DNA of 15,154 bases from an uncultured Lachnospiraceae bacterium. Lineage in GTDB: Bacteria > Bacillota > Clostridia > Lachnospirales > Lachnospiraceae. This document shows, piece by piece, positions 14,406 through 15,154 of the stretch. Position 1 is the stretch's first letter; every line of letters begins with the position of its first letter. The notes beneath the pieces are model-generated. The model was not told where the DNA came from, searched no databases, and worked only from the letters and a program-made list of their open reading frames with translations. The stretch covers positions 1 to 15,154 of the forward strand of contig CAJKQE010000049.1 in the NCBI GenBank assembly GCA_905201915.1, given 5' to 3'. The translations under genes were made by a program, and so were the position numbers.

Positions 14406-14417
14406 TGTATCTCTCCT

Positions 14418-15011
14418 TTATTCGTCTTGCTTTTCCTTGCGAAGCAGAACATTAAACCAACGATTGCTCTTGTCTGTTCTGACATCACTGGTTTTCCATA
14501 TATCTAATACCTTTATATTTGGGAAAAAATCCAAAAGGTTGTTAAGAGCCTCTCTGTCATAATCATAGAAATATCTGCCATTATAGTTACCATTTCTTTC
14601 TCCCTTTTGAACGGAAAAATACAAAATCCCATCATCCTTTAATGCCCGTAAGATTTTTGCCATAATATCTTTCACTTTATCCGGTGAAAAATGTCCTAAA
14701 ATAGCACAGGCCCAAATCCCATGAAAGACATCTTCAAATTCCATATCCTCCACTCTAAGGTGCAGCACTTCTTTCCCTGTGTGAATACTTGCCAGCTCAC
14801 ACATTTTCTCAGAACCATCCATAGCAGTAACGACACAGCCTTCTTCTTCAAGGCATACCGTATCTCTACCCGATCCACAGCCTAAATCAAGAACATCTGC
14901 ACTTTCCGGAAGCAATTCAACAAAACGCTTAATTTGCTCCTCCATGCCAAACTCTACTGTTTCTTCATAATAAGGTACTGCGTACCGGTCATAATAATCT
15001 ATCGAGTCCAC
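14418..15011 (-). CDS. Class I SAM-dependent methyltransferase, substrate unknown
   Basis: A 197-residue soluble Rossmann-fold methyltransferase. Motif I is VLDLGCGSGRD (40-50), the acidic ribose-binding residue is D65 in TAMDGSEKM, and motif II/III positions are LRVEDMEFED (85-94) and DGILYFSVQKG. Near the end, NRWFNVLLRKE resembles the last strands of Methyltransf_11/25-type proteins. The start is GTG (15009-15011), with AAGGAGG 7 bases upstream. It is the first gene of a unit with dnaE. Nothing shows the substrate; small molecules, lipids or proteins are all possible, and the neighbours are not informative. TehB-like or ubiquinone-type names would be over-calls. The enzyme class is secure. 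Confidence 0.85.
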   Translation of the reverse strand: MDSIDYYDRYAVPYYEETVEFGMEEQIKRFVELLPESADVLDLGCGSGRDTVCLEEEGCVVTAMDGSEKMCELASIHTGKEVLHLRVEDMEFEDVFHGIWACAILGHFSPDKVKDIMAKILRALKDDGILYFSVQKGERNGNYNGRYFYDYDREALNNLLDFFPNIKVLDIWKTSDVRTDKSNRWFNVLLRKEKQDE

Positions 15012-15064
15012 TTATTTTCCTCCTTCTGGACATTTACAATTATACTTTTCTTAAATATTATATA

Positions 15065-15070
15065 ATTATA
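15065..15070 (-). promoter_or_regulatory. Extended -10 promoter for the methyltransferase-dnaE unit
   Basis: On the minus strand TGGTATAAT carries a TATAAT box with an extended TGN element. No good -35 box is found at 16-18 bases. A second TATAAT overlaps 8 bases downstream (15057-15062). The leader before the GTG start would be about 50 bases. Confidence 0.5.
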
Positions 15071-15088
15071 CCACGTGCACAGAAAAGG

Positions 15089-15108
15089 AAGCACCCGAGA
15101 GGGTATTT
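15089..15108 (-). terminator. Weak terminator-like hairpin at the right edge
   Basis: On the minus strand AAATACCC pairs with GGGTGCTT (one mismatch, one G-U) around a TCTC loop, followed by CCTTTTCT. It overlaps the possible stop codon at 15107-15109 and precedes the -10 box. It fits the end of a transcript entering from the right. Confidence 0.35.
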
Positions 15109-15154
15109 ACTTTTCAAGCCGTGGCTTGCCGGTATAATCCGACACCTTGTGGCG
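15107..15154 (-). CDS. Possible C-terminal end of an unidentified upstream gene (partial)
   Basis: Reading inward from the window edge on the minus strand, one frame encodes RHKVSDYTGKPRLEK and then TAA (15107-15109), directly followed by a terminator-like hairpin. A second frame stays open longer, to a TAA at about 15057. The charged tail and the placement of stop then hairpin suggest a gene end, but 15 residues are too few to identify it. It contains the short inverted repeat CAAGCC-GT-GGCTTG (15115-15128). Confidence 0.3.
   Translation of the reverse strand, partial: RHKVSDYTGKPRLEK

Noticed and set aside
14696..14878. Minus-strand 60-codon open frame within the methyltransferase gene
   Set aside because: It is an alternative frame of a gene with intact methyltransferase motifs.

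Overview
The window looks like chromosomal housekeeping DNA from a low-GC Gram-positive anaerobe of the class Clostridia, most likely family Lachnospiraceae (Blautia-like). This is inferred from protein style, AT-rich spacers, strong AGGAGG-type ribosome binding sites, sigma-A type promoters and gene order (dusB-greA-lysS; dnaE-pfkA). No database search was possible. Every real gene lies on the minus strand, so transcription runs from high to low coordinates. No mobile element, CRISPR array, rRNA or tRNA gene was seen.

In transcription order, the right edge (15154 down to about 15107) may hold the last codons of an unidentified gene, then a weak hairpin. An extended -10 promoter precedes a small SAM-dependent methyltransferase gene (14418-15011), followed 12 bases later by dnaE (10935-14405). 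A promoter inside the 3' end of dnaE probably drives pfkA and a SpoU/TrmH-family rRNA methyltransferase gene, ending at a strong terminator (8995-9031). Next is a monocistronic, secreted SH3-SleB-type cell wall hydrolase gene with its own promoter, flanked by TGTAAC-type repeats, and a 17-bp-stem terminator (8031-8069).

A near-consensus promoter (7937-7965) then starts a long tight run: NfeD-like membrane protein, SPFH/stomatin-like protein, patatin-like phospholipase, argF, birA (without a DNA-binding domain), a small conserved unknown, and dusB. Spacings are 1 to 66 bases with one 11-base overlap. The first three suggest a membrane-microdomain and lipid-handling module; the rest are metabolic and tRNA-modification genes. 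No clear terminator follows dusB. A perfect consensus promoter (TTGACA, 17 bp, TATAAT) at 2119-2147 restarts transcription for greA and lysS; lysS runs off the left edge and continues past the family's usual C-terminus.

The region is ordinary core genome. I do not see a novel multi-gene system. The points worth a second look are regulatory or at residue level: a terminator-like hairpin in the greA leader, TGTAA repeats around the cell wall hydrolase promoter, a non-consensus catalytic-loop residue in PfkA, a hendecad-repeat stalk in the SPFH protein next to a patatin lipase, and an extended LysS C-terminus.
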